A stretch of 64,000 nucleotides of DNA from Anisus vortex (lineage: Eukaryota > Mollusca > Gastropoda > Planorbidae). The stretch lies in NCBI GenBank assembly GCA_949126835.1, contig CASBPS010000114.1, positions 275,001-339,000 on the forward strand, given 5' to 3'. Below the pieces are notes generated by a model, which was not told the origin of the DNA, did no database searches, and saw only the letters and a list, made by a program, of their open reading frames with translations. Below, piece by piece: positions 13,601 to 22,661 of this stretch. Each line of letters begins with the position of its first letter. Positions within the stretch are counted from its first letter, which is position 1. A program made the position numbers and the translations under genes.

Positions 13601-16600
13601 TAAGTAAAGTTATCAATAATATTAGTTTTTTAATGGTCATTGCTTAAATTCACGTTCATATTTCTCTCCTATTATGTCTACCTTTTTATAAAACTAATTT
13701 TGATTAAACGTCATAGGCATTGGGGAAAAGACTTTGTAATGGCTATTTCAAAGCATAACTGCACCGCATTATACATATTTAATCCGTTCATGAGACTTAA
13801 CTAGCTGCATTTTATTACATGAAATAGACGATAACTTTATTGATTTATCAGCATTAAATGAAAAAATAATAATTTCGGGGAATGGTTTGTATGTGATTAC
13901 GTAAATGCTGCTAAATACTATACATAACATAGACTTGTTAAATGGAACGATTATAAAAAAGAAATTAATCAAATTTTATTTTTCTTGCACCTGTCTTGGA
14001 ATAATCACATTTTAGAGGGCGCTGAGTAAAAAATACGATACTATTTCATATTGTTTAAGGAGTGAGTACACTATAAATACTGTCATTATCAGTAGGTCTA
14101 CGGGCTATTATCAGCATGATGGACATTTTTGTTGAATTCAATGCTATCGACCATGAACGACTCTTTTCGAGGATTTTAAATGATATAGACATCTTGGAAT
14201 TTGCCTTCAATAATTTCTGGGATACATTACTCAGCTTATTGCTCTGAATTATGGACCTGTTTACGGATACACCTTTTACATGTGTTATCAAACAGTTCTC
14301 AGATTGAGGACATTATTCTTGATCACTAGCAAGAATTAAGATATATATAATATATATATTGACGTCATCACACCAATATGTGTTTTCGTAGTAGTCTCTA
14401 CCATTTTTTAGTACAAATCTTATTTTGCTTTCTAAATATTTCGTGCTAATTCCATGCAAGCACTTTCGGCAACAATACCTTGGCCTATATAACCTGAAAA
14501 AACCAGGAAAACCAGTAACTTAAAATCATTTAAAACATTAATAAAAATCTAAGACTAGACTCGGACCACAGATGAGCGTAGGACGCAATAATCTTCTTTA
14601 TAGAAGGAGCGTCTGTAATGTATAATATAAGATAAGACACACTGTGGTTGTGTTGTTATTTTGCATATCATAAAGAAGCAATTCATTATTGTTGTTGTTC
14701 CAAATATATTATGAATGTATTGAGACACATTTTTACTCCCTTTATTTGAAGTTGCATTTTCAGTCTGTGTGTCTGCAATCATGCGTCGTGGGAGCAAAAC
14801 TTTGCTTCGATTTTTCGACCACTTCCCATGGTCCAATGGAGCTGACATTTGCACAGCAGACTAGTGGCGCCTAACAATACATCCTATCAAATATTCAGTT
14901 AAAACAACTTAATAATACTACACTTATGACAATATTCATTTCTTAAAAGGAAAGTATAAGAAAAATTTTGATTTCGCGTTAAAAATGCCTGTGTAACTTT
15001 TTATACTTTTTCGGCGCAATGCTAGAAAACAAATTATGCGCTAAATTTATTTTTAGAACAATTCATACAGAGTAAGAAGATATTTTTGAGATTTGCGACA
15101 CAGATATTTTTCTGTACGTTTCATTTCCAGTAGTCAATCAATTATTTAATTACATGATGGCAAACTTAGTTTGCAAATAAAGGGAGTATAATGAAAACTT
15201 CGTTTTTATGTTTTTTTGTTTTATAATCTCTAACACGACGTAAAATTACTAAAGGAAGTATTGACGTATGACGGTATAAACTGTGACGCGAGAGCTAGAA
15301 TTGACGTTGTGAAGATATTGAAGAAACGGTAGATTACTTTAGATTTAGGGAACGACAGGATGTGTTTAGACTAGGCTTTAGACTTTAGATTATGCTTTGG
15401 ACTGAAGTGAGCTGTTTATTTCTGGATCGGAAGTTAGTAGTAAATAAGGATTTAAAAATAAAATGACACAAAAATATGGAGCTAACTATACTAGCCATTC
15501 CCAGAGGCGGCTTAGCTAAACGTAGAAAACTATCGGCCTTTTCCCACAGTCCGCTGGGAAAGAAAGAGTCAAATATGCTATACACATAATATCATATAAC
15601 AAAGCAAAAAGAAATCCAGAGAAACCGGATTAACAAATACTATAGAGCGTTCCCAGTGGGCGTGGCTTAGGTTTTTTAGTGACGTATTTGTGTAAATAGA
15701 AGCCACTATTGGTGTACAAAAATGGTGAAGTACTTCTTTATCATGCCATATGAATATTGGCTATCCTACTCAAAAATAAGGAGGTAAATAGTAGGACTGT
15801 AGATTAATTGATTAATGTGATTAGGCTAGGGCCGGCTAGACCTATTTACACTTTCAATTTCACTTTATAGGCCTACACTTTTAATGTTTCGTAGGCTAGG
15901 CTAATGGTTAGGGACGCCAAGTGATAGTGTTGGTGAATAGGCTATCTAGTCAAGTCACTAATACGCTCACATCGTCTATGATCTATGTCTATGATAATAA
16001 TAAAATAGCCTATTTTATTTAACAGACATAATACAGCTTAAATCTTAACAAGACTTAAAACACAAACATCATTTTAAAAAAGCTCGAGCCTATATGAAAC
16101 TTTATTAATACAACGGCCTTGTACTTGTACACCACTACTACAGAAAGTAAACGAAAATCACGTGCCTTTTGCAAACGCCCTATTATTTGCTTAATAGCCT
16201 AAGAACAAAATGTTTTGAATTTAAAAAAAGAACGTTTCTACAGACTGCGAATCTGGAAAATATGGTACAAAATGTACACAAAACTGTAGTGATGATTGTC
16301 TGGGTCAACGATGTGATCCACTAAATGGACATTGTTTGAACTGTGCAGATGGACGACACACCCCATTTTGTCACGGTATGCAGCTTTTTTTCACAAATTA
16401 AAATTATATTAGCCATTTTCTACATAATTTTTTATGATATGTTAAAATATTTGAGTTTTTTTTTAAATTGCATATTGTATGCTCTGTTTTATTTTAATAA
16501 GTTTAAAATGATTGAGAAAAAAAAAATCAAAACAGAAAAAAACAATGTTGGTTCTTTATTTATTCAGTTTGCCTACTCGGAAGTTATGGAGCTAATTGCT

Positions 16601-19600
16601 CAAAAGAATGCAGTGATCGATGTATTGTAAGCCATTTTTGTGATCCTGTTGATGGAACTTGTTATAATGGGTGTAAAGATGGATATACTGGCTCACATTG
16701 CATGGATGGTAATATTTAGAGTTATTCATTATGCGAGAAAACTTATAGGCTATTTTATCAGACATCTTTATTTGTTTTGTCGACATTTTTGTTAAAGAAA
16801 GTGGAGAAAAGATTGATTGGTTACAAATTAGGATATATTTTTTGATACGTAAAACGAAATGTAGGCTATAATAAATAGTAAATTCTTATTCTTGTTCTCT
16901 CATTTAGAATATTATTTTAATGAATCAGTTTATCAATTGCATGTAAATCGTCACTTGGGCATGTAGTTTCTCAAAAACATCTTTAGATCATGTCAGTTTG
17001 CTTTAATCCCCTACTACTTAATACCTGATTCTTTCATTTGTTAGGCCAGACATCTAATTTACCTGGTGCTGGCCAGCCACAATTTATGTTCCCGTACAGA
17101 TTGTCACGATTCTGGAATTAAATCGCAACACTTAGCACTCATGGGTAGATCATAGCGCAGAAGTAGTGTAGAACTAGAAACATAGGTTAGCGTAGAGTTA
17201 GATTAGGGAGTAGAAAAGTAGCCTGGAGCTACTACCCTCTCTCTCTCTCACGCAATAGGAACACCCCAACCACCCCTTCTCCTCACCTCTCTTTAACCCT
17301 CTCTACACTTTTTTCATTCCCGAATTCAGAGTTGCTACTTGATTCAGCCAATTGGTATTACACTATTTGTATGTGTGATTGTATGTGTGTGTATTCTTTA
17401 ATGTATGTATATATATATATATTCTATTATGCTGTCAATTATGATTCATGTTGTATTTTGATAGTACTACTCATTTATTTTGCTAAACTCAGCATACACG
17501 TAAAACCCCCACCCACCTGTAGACACCCCCACCCACTTCTACCCCTTTTTCATTATCTCCCCTCTTCGTACCCTACTCAGCGCCCGTGGTCAAGCCCTTT
17601 ATTTACTCGAAGTAGTGACATCTGGAGCGAAGCGTCTCGCACATACGTAAGCGCACATCAAGGGATATTAGTCATTATCTTATCCTTTGTATCTCCGCAT
17701 ACGTCTACACACCCCCCCTCCGCCCTGGGCCCCGCCCCGCAAAGTCGGCGGTATCAATTGTTCGCCTACACCCACCCCTAATTCCCCCCCCCCCCAATAG
17801 TCAATCTTCTATGCAAGTATATTTCAAACCAGCCAACCAGAACATATGTAATTCTAAACTAATGTAGCTATCCAATCAAATTGACCACTGATCACGTGAC
17901 TAAAATTCAGGAAAGCGCGCTTAACTAGGTTTTGGACACTTTCGGCTCAAGCGTGAGGCCGAGAAGGTTGTTCGATTCTAGACTCCACTTATTCAGTTCG
18001 TTCCATATGATATACCGCCTGCATGTGTATAGATAGATATTTTGTCAGTCTAAGTATTTTCATGAACACAGCTTCGTTTGCCTAATGATTGGATAACCTA
18101 GCAGTACCATGTGTTGAGTGTTAACTGAAGCCTGTGCAAATTCGTATATGTATCTTGCCATTGAGTGAAGAATTGAAATGATAATAAACACCTGAACTTA
18201 ACCAACGATTTATTTGCCTACTTAGAACTATCTGTGTGTCCGTTATAATATCTAACGAGCCAAGAGAGAAATAATAATTATTCCAGGGCGATTCCAGTCA
18301 CGGTAATCCATACCCCAAGACGACCTGCCACCACTACCCCACTCACCTACGACTCCGCACCCCTCTCATTGTCCAGCTTCTGCCAGGTTGATGTCCTAAT
18401 CGTAAACACATCCTGACACAGATGAGTTTCATTATATTGCCTGGCTGGCTATCTTTTCTTGACCATTTCTTAGGATATAATCAATGCATGCAAAACATGT
18501 AAACGGATTTGGGAATTCAAAAACAAAGGTCTTTAAAAAATTAATTAATCAGACCCTAGACATTATTGACCTGTTTCCATTACAGGCATAAACTATTTTA
18601 TTATTGCTGTACATTTAGCAATTGCAAAATTTTTTTATATAAGTAGTATCCACTAAAGTATGTATAGCAGACGTGTAAATAATAATAAAACTGAAATAGT
18701 ATACTACAAGCAATTATCCCTTATCTGTGAGATATTACACGTACAAAATACTATATTTTAACATGTAATAAAACTAATTTTGATTTTATATAAATGTAGT
18801 TTGTCAACTGGGAAGTTTTGGTGCTAATTGTTCACAAGAATGCAGTAATCAATGTTTTGAAAGCCACAAGTGTGATCATGTTAATGGAACTTGTTCTTTT
18901 GGATGCAAAGATGGATACACTGGCTTTAATTGCACCGATGGTAAGAAAAATAGGAAACAAGCTCTAATTTGTATCTTTTTTCCTTTTTTTTAAATACAAC
19001 AAAACAATAAAAAGTTAAATAATATAAATATGTATATTGTATATACATAATAACATGTGCTGAAATAAATAATATTTTCTCTTAAAGTTCTACTCTAAAA
19101 GTTAAAGGACTTATTTAGTTCTATAATAAACTCCGAAAATTAGAGTACTAGTCTTTAAGGTTGTACAAACAAATTTATTCCTTTAGTTTGCCCGCTAGAA
19201 AGTTATGGCTCTAAATGTTCAAAAAATCAAATTAGGGAATATTCTAAATCTTAACGAATTTAAAAATAATTGACTATGTTATAATAGGGATATTTCAATA
19301 TTCTTTACTGTTATTACATAATTATTTTAAGAATTTAGAATCTATACGAAAATTGAACGATAGTCAAAACTAATCATCATTTTAATGTACAACCATGCAG
19401 TTTGTCCTTTGGGAAGTTATGGTGCTAACTGCTCAAAAGAGTGCAGCGCTGAATGTCTTAAAAGCCACACGTGTGATCCTGTTAATGGAACTTGTTATAA
19501 TGGATGCAAAGATGGATACACTGGCTCTAATTGCATCGACGGTAGGAAAATTTCCTTTTTTGTTACAACAAAACAATAAGAAGTTAAATAATATAAATAT

Positions 19601-22600
19601 GTATATACATAATAGCATGTGCTTAAATAAAAAATAATATCTGTTAAAGTTTTACTCTAAAAGTTAAAGGACTTATTTAGTTCTTTAATAACTCCGAAAA
19701 TTAGAGTACTAGTCTTTAAGGTTGTTAAAACAATTATGTATTCCTTTAGTTTGCTCGCTAGAAAAGTATGGCTCTAAATGTTCAAAAAATCAAATTAGGG
19801 AATATTCTAAATCCTAACGAATTTAAAAATAATTTACTACGTTATAATGGTGATAGTTGAATATTTTTTACTGTTATTAAATATTTTTTTTAAGAATTTA
19901 GAATCTATATGAAATCTTGAAACTTTTTGTTTGCTGACAATGTTTCAGACAAATTCATGGCTTGCAGCTATCATTGCTTTCTTTACTGATGCGATCTCTG
20001 TCAAAGCTTATCTTATCTTATACATTACAGACTCTCCTTCTATAAGAAGATTATTGCGTCCTACGCTCGTCCGAGTCTAGTCTTGCATTTTTATTCATTT
20101 TTAAAATGATGTTAGGTTATTGGTTTTCCTGGTTTGTTCAGGCAACCCATTCCATGCCCAATTGCGACTCGGGAAGAAAGAGTACTTCTATGTATTTATT
20201 CTCGCATAAGGGACAAGGAAAGTGTTTTCGTCTTTATGTTTATCTGAGCTTTGCAACAGGAAATCAAACTGGAGTATGTCTTTTCACCCAGAAAAATGCC
20301 AACTAATAAGGGTATCCAAGAAAAAGAAACAAATAATAACAAACTACTTCATTCATGGTAAAGAACTAACTCAAACTAGCAATGCTAAGTATCTAGGAGT
20401 AATAATAAATGATAAGTTATCTTGGAACCCTCACATTGATGAAGTAATTAAAAAATCAAACAAAACATTAGGATTCATAAAAAGGAACTTTTACAAATGT
20501 AATAATAATATAAAACTAAAATGCTATCTCACATTCGTTAGGCCTATACTAGAATATGCAGGATCTGTTGAGACCCATCAACTAAAGAAAACATTAAAAA
20601 ATTAGAACAAATTCAAAAAAGAGCTGCAAGGTTTATAACTAGTGAATATTCCCAATTGACAAGAGTAACACCATTAGTCAAATCACTAAACCTAGAAACA
20701 CTAGAGGACAGAAGGGCAAAGAGTAAAGTAGTAATAATACATAAGGCATTAAACTCTAATTTAGAAATACAACCCAATAACAATCTGTTGCAAAGCTCAG
20801 ATAAACATAAAGACAAAAACACCTTCCTTGTCCCTTATGCGAGAACAAATGCATATAAGTACTCTTTCTTCCCGAGTAGCATTCGGGCATGGAATGGGTT
20901 GCCTGAACAAACCAGGAAAACCAATAACCTAACATCATTTAAAACATTAATAAAAATGCAAGACTAGACTCGGACCACGGATAAGCGTAGGACGCAATAA
21001 TCTTCTTTATAGAAGGAGCGTCTGTAATGTATAAGATAAGATATATGCTATAGGCCTGTTACTATTTAGAATTTAAATTTAGGCTAAAATTTAATTTTGT
21101 AGCCTTATATAGATTTAGTGGCGATTGCATTGTTTAAATATTGTTTAAATATTGTTTAAATATTAGATTAGTATATTAAACTACTGGCCTAGACCTAGTC
21201 TCTTCATCAGTAGGCTGTAGGCATATTCCTATAATTTGTTAAATTGTATAAGGTCCGATTTTGTTTACAAACAAAATGGCGGACTACGAGGCGCCTTTAA
21301 AGACATTAAAGACATTTCAACAAGTGCTGACATAAAAAAACTGTCTTCTTAAAAAGTATATAATCTATCAGTTTAGAAAGTCAAGTAGTTTTATAAAAAA
21401 CTTAAAAGCATAACATTACATGTCAATAAAGTTATAAATAAAACTACAAATATACCCCTCAGGTTGTCCAATGGGAAGTTATGGTGCTAACTGCTCAAAA
21501 GAATGCAGCGCTGAATGTTTTAAAAGCCACACGTGTGATCCTGTTAATGGAACTTGTTATAATGGATGTAAAAATGGCTATGCTGGATTATACTGTTTTG
21601 ACAGTAAGATTTTTGGCAATGTTTTATTCAAAAAGAAATTTTATTTAAAATACTATTACAATGTTTTATTGATCTTTTAGACTCTTATAGAAAATTATAG
21701 AGTCAAACCCTTATTAGTGGTTTAAAATACGTCTTAAATTTTAAAGAATGTTTAAAAAAAAATAAGTTACTTGTTTTCCTGGTTTGTTAAGGCAACCCAT
21801 TCCTCGCGCAAATGCTCCCTAAGAAAACTATCCTAGTCGATATGTTTAGTTGAACATTGAATTATTTTGTTATTCATTCGTCTCTTGTCAGATGTGAATA
21901 TTCACTAGTAATAAACCTTGTTTCCCTTTTCTGTATTAGTTCTAATTAGAAATATTTTATTTACTTTAATGGCATCCATACAGAGGATGCATATACTAGT
22001 ATGTGTCTAAGTATTGTGATATATCATTTTAGTGTTATGTTTTTGTTGTATTTTTAAATTACATTTTTTATGAAGACATATGTTTTGTAATATTTTTTTT
22101 ATTGCTTCATTAATATGTGGATTTTTAGATATTTTATTATTTATTCCAAAAAAATTTGCATTTTTAGTTTGAGATTTTAAAATTTACTTACGATTAAAAA
22201 AAGCATTATGTGCCAATTTAAAAAAAAATTAATATAAAAATTAGATCATTTTTTGAAAGTCAAAGAATTTAAATAAACAGTGGGAGGTTAATAAAATGAC
22301 AATCTCGATAAAACAATAGGCTACTGATAATTTTTATAATAATAATAATTTTATTATATTAATATAATATTATATGTATAAACAAATATTACTTTTGTTC
22401 TCCCCAGGAAATCAATTAACAAATTCTCACTTTTCTGTTTCGAGTTTGGTTTTCATAAGTGTCAGCATTTGTTCAGCAACTGTACTAGTTATTGTTATAG
22501 TCTGGTACGTGAGGCGAAGAAAGTTAAGAAGACAAAGACAATTTGAAATAGAAATAAAGTACCAGAAAGATGGATTAATTTATGACAGTTCCACTTGTTT

Positions 22601-22661
22601 AGCTGAGAACTGTAATTCAAAAATTCTACATAAAAATCTCAAAGAATCCCAATGTGACTGA
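89..22661 (+). CDS. Receptor gene 1: two F5/8C-like modules, six EGF modules, transmembrane (5' end outside window)
   Basis: Eleven exons join in one frame (89-259, 4701-4886, 10228-10431, 12988-13203, 13390-13524, 16244-16375, 16568-16708, 18800-18940, 19401-19541, 21463-21603, 22408-22661). They give about 619 residues plus a split first codon. All junctions are AG/GT and phase 1. Order: two discoidin/fucolectin-type modules, six 8-cysteine EGF (laminin/MEGF-like) modules, one transmembrane helix, and a ~55-residue basic tail. By family it is probably a type I cell-surface receptor that binds glycans or particles, like MEGF10-type or snail EGF/F5-8C proteins; the ligand is unknown. The signal-peptide exon must lie left of base 1; its last base should be G, as in paralogous gene 2. 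No ITAM, ITIM or NPxY motif is evident in the tail. Exon joining is inferred from phase and homology, not from transcripts. Confidence 0.85.
397..811 (+). pseudogene. Transposase fragment: zinc-finger region
   Basis: The frame has CCVCLKQ...HTCRKCS, a stop at 583-585, then NVHATCG and LCTVCF in the same frame. This is a cross-brace-like C2..HC..C2 finger found near the C-terminus of KRBA2/Ginger-like transposases. It is followed by a basic helix (QAKRMKRSSDKKK) and, after a frameshift, FPPASLGA, where the intact family continues into the block found at 2059. The in-frame stop and frameshift show it is dead. Confidence 0.65.
812..2050. mobile_element. Unclassified insertion (possible LTR) within the transposase remnant
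   Basis: It separates two coding blocks that should be adjacent. It contains poly-C tracts (1117-1127, 1201-1212), an AATAAA region near 1750, and taacgagccaaaacg near 1860 followed by CAC-rich sequence. A related arrangement (AATAAA, ctaacgagccaaga, CAC-rich stretch) occurs near 18190-18370, so both may be remnants of one LTR-type family. No coding sequence or target duplication was recognised. Confidence 0.35.
2059..2442 (+). pseudogene. Transposase fragment: VDKGRGD block and Cys-rich C-terminus
   Basis: Reads ATGATVCVPIPYVDKGRGD, then LKQLYARSEFT, then STGSGQGF and a C-terminal cysteine cluster ending HSSLPCCNK and a stop. This is the conserved C-terminus of Ginger/KRBA2-like transposases. 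The open frame extends upstream of the Met at 2080 without a proper start. Confidence 0.72.
2455..2646 (+). pseudogene. Decayed duplicate of the Cys-rich transposase C-terminus
   Basis: KCEYVRPKCQNIMCFFCVKEE aligns with the Cys cluster just upstream (CMYETKCQTMKCLCVKKK). Flanking bases are also similar (ttttcaccggaaacaacatcat near 2467 and ttttccggtatgaacatcat near 2670). A short tandem duplication that has since lost most cysteines. Confidence 0.5.
2780..3838. mobile_element. Non-autonomous hAT-like element nested in the Ginger remnant
   Basis: The same 12 bases, gcctaaacgata, flank it (2768-2779 and 3839-3850). The ends are inverted: GGTTCTCAAC on the left and GTTGAGAACT on the right. GGTTCTCAACCTTTT is typical of hAT termini. 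No transposase frame was seen. Internal ends are C/G-rich, including a 20-base perfect palindrome at 3796-3815. Confidence 0.7.
4125..4680 (+). mobile_element. LINE fragment, CR1/L2-like 3' end
   Basis: Translates (with breaks) to NNEMPSYLKELAKP, then LLEEPLVFLTTVGLRAFSIS and GPNVWNQLP, the C-terminal signature of CR1/L2-type reverse transcriptase ORFs. A 3' UTR-like stretch with tgcgctctgagcttacatt near 4587 follows. It ends just before the gene 1 exon at 4701. Confidence 0.6.
4701..4886 (+). CDS. Gene 1 exon: second half of F5/8C-like module 1
   Basis: The acceptor is atttcattag ending at 4700 and the donor is GTAGGA at 4887. It encodes 61 whole codons beginning VDQLDVSF and ending CYIRING. 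Three cysteines are present (IPCLH, LRCDF, SMCYI). Joined to the next exon it reads ...INGGRNIAL..., the usual link between tandem modules of this family, which supports the splice. Confidence 0.75.
4938..5400 (-). mobile_element. Non-LTR retrotransposon C-terminal fragment
   Basis: The minus-strand frame from 5419 reads YGCETWTLTADPKKRI, RWYGHVAR and TILQGTVRGGRKRGR, the C-terminus of endonuclease/reverse-transcriptase LINEs (RTE-like in my recollection). It continues in another frame to the 3' end, which has a GAA-type simple tail (TCT repeats at 4941-4955 on the plus strand). The frame is interrupted. A related plus-strand copy lies at 53196. Confidence 0.75.
5555..5785 (+). mobile_element. 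LINE 3'-end fragment
   Basis: Reads LRESGKSESFKKNLQTFLF, a typical end of a LINE ORF, then a 3' UTR with agaagcgctataagaaatgcc before an (AT)n tract. Orientation and family are only suggestive. Confidence 0.45.
5838..6500. mobile_element. MITE with 19-bp terminal inverted repeats inserted in (TA)n
   Basis: The left end TGAGCCCAAGTCAAAAGGT is the exact reverse complement of the right end (6482-6500). TA lies on both sides inside flanking AT microsatellites, as expected for a Tc1/mariner-type TA target. 663 bp, no coding capacity seen. Confidence 0.75.
6540..6732 (+). mobile_element. tRNA-derived SINE
   Basis: Contains a tRNA-like head with an A-box-like taggcaggtggttaacg (about 6642) and a perfect B box GGTTCGAATCT (about 6685). 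It is preceded by a body starting tgtgttcaaccaatcatatt. A related copy is at 33985-34190. The orientation of body and head is unusual, so the call is to a SINE-like repeat rather than a known family. Confidence 0.5.
6735..6800 (-). mobile_element. Second tRNA-like SINE head, minus strand, abutting the minisatellite
   Basis: The reverse complement has ggtggcagcgatcacgg (A-box-like) and GGTTCGAATCC (B box) at tRNA spacing. It runs directly into the first unit of the satellite array. Confidence 0.5.
6797..10150. repeat. ~3.35-kb minisatellite, 32/39-bp units (gene 1 intron 2)
   Basis: Roughly 90 copies of ccacattatggtgatttgta followed by tttatccacaat or ctatccacaat. Units differ by one or two ccacaat heptamers, giving 32- and 39-bp periods. 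Because 39 is divisible by three, uninterrupted 39-mers produce long open frames on both strands (up to 397 codons plus, 247 minus). These are artefacts of the repeat. Divergence rises toward the right end (9840-10150). It ends about 75 bp before the exon at 10228. Confidence 0.97.
10228..10431 (+). CDS. Gene 1 exon: first half of F5/8C module 2
   Basis: It begins GRNIALRQKATQSS and continues with AVDG and SWTVTFDQPY, hallmarks of F5/8 type C / fucolectin-tachylectin-pentraxin domains. The donor is GTAAGT at 10432. The start follows AG at 10226-10227 directly after the minisatellite intron. The eel-fucolectin sugar-binding motif (RGD with a Cys pair) is not seen, so fucose binding is not supported. 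Confidence 0.88.
10602..10655. repeat. (AT)n microsatellite
   Basis: 27 uninterrupted AT dinucleotides in gene 1 intron 3. Confidence 0.95.
10690..11245 (+). repeat. Dispersed repeat family R, copy in gene 1 intron 3
   Basis: Contains aaatgtataaattggaaacg, aaaactaaataccgaaagat, a cagttttattg-like block and cattttgacgggaataacca. The same ordered blocks recur at 11250-11960, 12650-12870 and 63420-63835. A (TG)n run lies at 10979-11002. No coding region was identified. Confidence 0.55.
11250..11960 (+). repeat. Dispersed repeat family R, second copy
   Basis: Shares ttaaatgtataaattgcata, a gattcacgtcgctattggga block (about 11694) and aaaactaaataccgaaa with the copies at 10690 and 63420. Interrupted and diverged. 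Confidence 0.5.
12036..12638. mobile_element. Terminal-inverted-repeat element with 5-bp target duplication
   Basis: The left end AGGGGACGTCCATTAATTAC matches the reverse complement of the right end (with one extra G) over about 28 bases. AGTCA flanks both sides (12031-12035 and 12639-12643). 603 bp, no transposase frame. It sits between two repeat-R copies. Confidence 0.75.
12650..12870 (+). repeat. Dispersed repeat family R, third copy
   Basis: Contains gccagggtcagggcgacca, aaaactaaataccgaaagaa and cattttgacgggcataacta, in the same order as the other copies. It ends about 120 bp before the exon at 12988. The element at 12036 appears to have inserted between parts of this family. Confidence 0.5.
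12988..13203 (+). CDS. Gene 1 exon: second half of F5/8C module 2
   Basis: The acceptor is tttttcag ending at 12987 and the donor is GTATAA at 13204. Joined to the preceding exon it reads RFVIHYSISNLPLFRLDVYN. It ends LAISEFEAYG, the typical last strand of the domain. There are 71 whole codons and no stop. Confidence 0.87.
13390..13524 (+). CDS. Gene 1 exon: EGF module 1 (GTWG type)
   Basis: One 8-cysteine EGF module beginning ECVDGTWGLEC and ending NPPKCSI. It has the same Trp/Pro-containing variant as gene 2 exons at 44793, 46562 and 48770. The acceptor is gttgtacag and the donor GTAAGT. Confidence 0.88.
14080..14285 (+). mobile_element. LINE reverse-transcriptase fragment (CR1/L2-like)
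   Basis: The frame MMDIFVEFNAIDHERLFSRI resembles the motif A region (DLSAAFDTIDH) of CR1/L2 reverse transcriptases, with FNNFWDTLLS corresponding to the following helix. The catalytic Asp context is degraded and the fragment ends in stops. Confidence 0.5.
14480..14645 (+). mobile_element. LINE 3'-end fragment, same family as 20264-21050
   Basis: Shares aaaaccaggaaaaccagtaa, gactagactcggaccac and agaaggagcgtctgtaatg with the 3' end of the LINE at 20264, ending in ataagataagac. Confidence 0.75.
14900..16200. other. Intron 5 sequence, nothing recognised
   Basis: AT-rich DNA between the EGF exons at 13390 and 16244. No protein similarity, tandem array or terminal repeats were recognised by eye, apart from the LINE fragments at 14080 and 14480. 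Confidence 0.5.
16244..16375 (+). CDS. Gene 1 exon: EGF module 2
   Basis: 8-cysteine EGF module beginning DCESGKYGTKC and ending HTPFCH, between the acceptor tttctacag and the donor GTATGC. It is too short to stand out as an ORF. Phase and cysteine spacing match its neighbours. Confidence 0.85.
16568..16708 (+). CDS. Gene 1 exon: EGF module 3 (GSYGANC type)
   Basis: 8-cysteine EGF module beginning VCLLGSYGANCSKEC and ending GYTGSHCMD. It is the first of four very similar modules (with 18800, 19401 and 21463), which suggests successive tandem duplication. Acceptor tattcag, donor GTAATA. Confidence 0.9.
17095..18430 (+). repeat. Unclassified repeat, possible LTR-type remnant
   Basis: A GC-richer stretch in intron 7. 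It starts near ttgtcacgattctgg (17101), has C-rich tracts (17500-17790), AATAAA at about 18185, then ctaacgagccaagaga and CAC-rich sequence. The AATAAA / taacgagccaa / CAC-rich order also occurs at about 1750-1980. No reverse transcriptase or integrase frame was seen. Confidence 0.3.
18800..18940 (+). CDS. Gene 1 exon: EGF module 4
   Basis: 8-cysteine EGF module beginning VCQLGSFGANCSQEC and ending GYTGFNCTD. Acceptor taaatgtag, donor GTAAGA. The exon and its downstream intron are tandemly duplicated with the next exon (offset about 600 bp). Confidence 0.9.
19187..19254 (+). pseudogene. Truncated EGF exon remnant, copy 1
   Basis: After a normal-looking acceptor (cctttag) the frame reads VCPLESYGSKCSKN, the start of a GSYG-type EGF module. 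It then hits a stop after about 22 codons, with no further cysteines. The duplicate at 19750 has the same truncation, so the break predates the duplication. Confidence 0.7.
19401..19541 (+). CDS. Gene 1 exon: EGF module 5
   Basis: 8-cysteine EGF module beginning VCPLGSYGANCSKEC and ending GYTGSNCID. Acceptor accatgcag, donor GTAGGA. The downstream intron matches the one after 18940. Confidence 0.9.
19750..19817 (+). pseudogene. Truncated EGF exon remnant, copy 2
   Basis: Near-identical to the remnant at 19187. It starts after cctttag, reads VCSLEKYGSKCSKN, then a stop. It is carried by the second unit of the ~0.6-kb tandem duplication. Confidence 0.7.
19995..20263 (-). mobile_element. LINE 3' end, minus strand
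   Basis: Reverse complement of the 3' part of the plus-strand LINE that follows (about 20775-21050). It includes the tail tatcttatctta at its left, the 3' UTR and the last ~60 codons. With 20264-21050 it forms a head-to-head pair (a long inverted repeat). Confidence 0.85.
20264..21050 (+). mobile_element. LINE C-terminal fragment, plus strand
   Basis: Reads WSMSFHPEKCQLIRV, AKYLGVIINDKLSWN, TFVRPILEYAGS and (after a frameshift near 20580) RAARFI, FFPSSIRAWNGLP. These are CR1/jockey-type reverse-transcriptase C-terminal features. A 3' UTR with agaaggagcgtctgtaatg and a (TAAGA)n-like tail follows. 5'-truncated and frameshifted. Confidence 0.85.
21463..21603 (+). CDS. Gene 1 exon: EGF module 6
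   Basis: 8-cysteine EGF module beginning GCPMGSYGANCSKEC and ending GYAGLYCFD. The acceptor is cccctcag and the donor GTAAGA. Most of it is close to identical with the exon at 19401, which implies recent duplication. Confidence 0.9.
21771..21826 (-). mobile_element. Short LINE fragment (same family as 20264)
   Basis: gttttcctggtttgttaagg followed by caacccattcct matches the minus-strand LINE sequence at about 20125-20155. Nothing else of the element is present. Confidence 0.5.
22408..22661 (+). CDS. Gene 1 last exon: transmembrane helix and cytoplasmic tail
   Basis: The acceptor is tctccccag. About 10 extracellular residues are followed by a ~24-residue hydrophobic helix, a stop-transfer stretch RRRKLRRQR and a ~50-residue tail ending ESQCD, with TGA at 22659-22661. 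The paralogous exon of gene 2 (50381) has the same layout with RRRKLKR. Tail tyrosines (KYQKDG, LIYDSS) do not form a clear signalling motif. Confidence 0.88.

Larger units (their letters stand above)
18770..19925 (+). repeat. ~0.6-kb tandem duplication with EGF exon and truncated exon
   Basis: Unit 1 (about 18770-19370) and unit 2 (about 19371-19925) share the EGF exon, the intron block acaacaaaacaataa, gttctactctaaaagttaaa, the truncated exon and aagaatttagaatctata, in the same order. Confidence 0.85.

Noticed and set aside
17332..17781. 149-codon plus-strand open frame in gene 1 intron 7
   Set aside because: Driven by C-rich low-complexity sequence. No domain, and it does not match the phase of the flanking exons.
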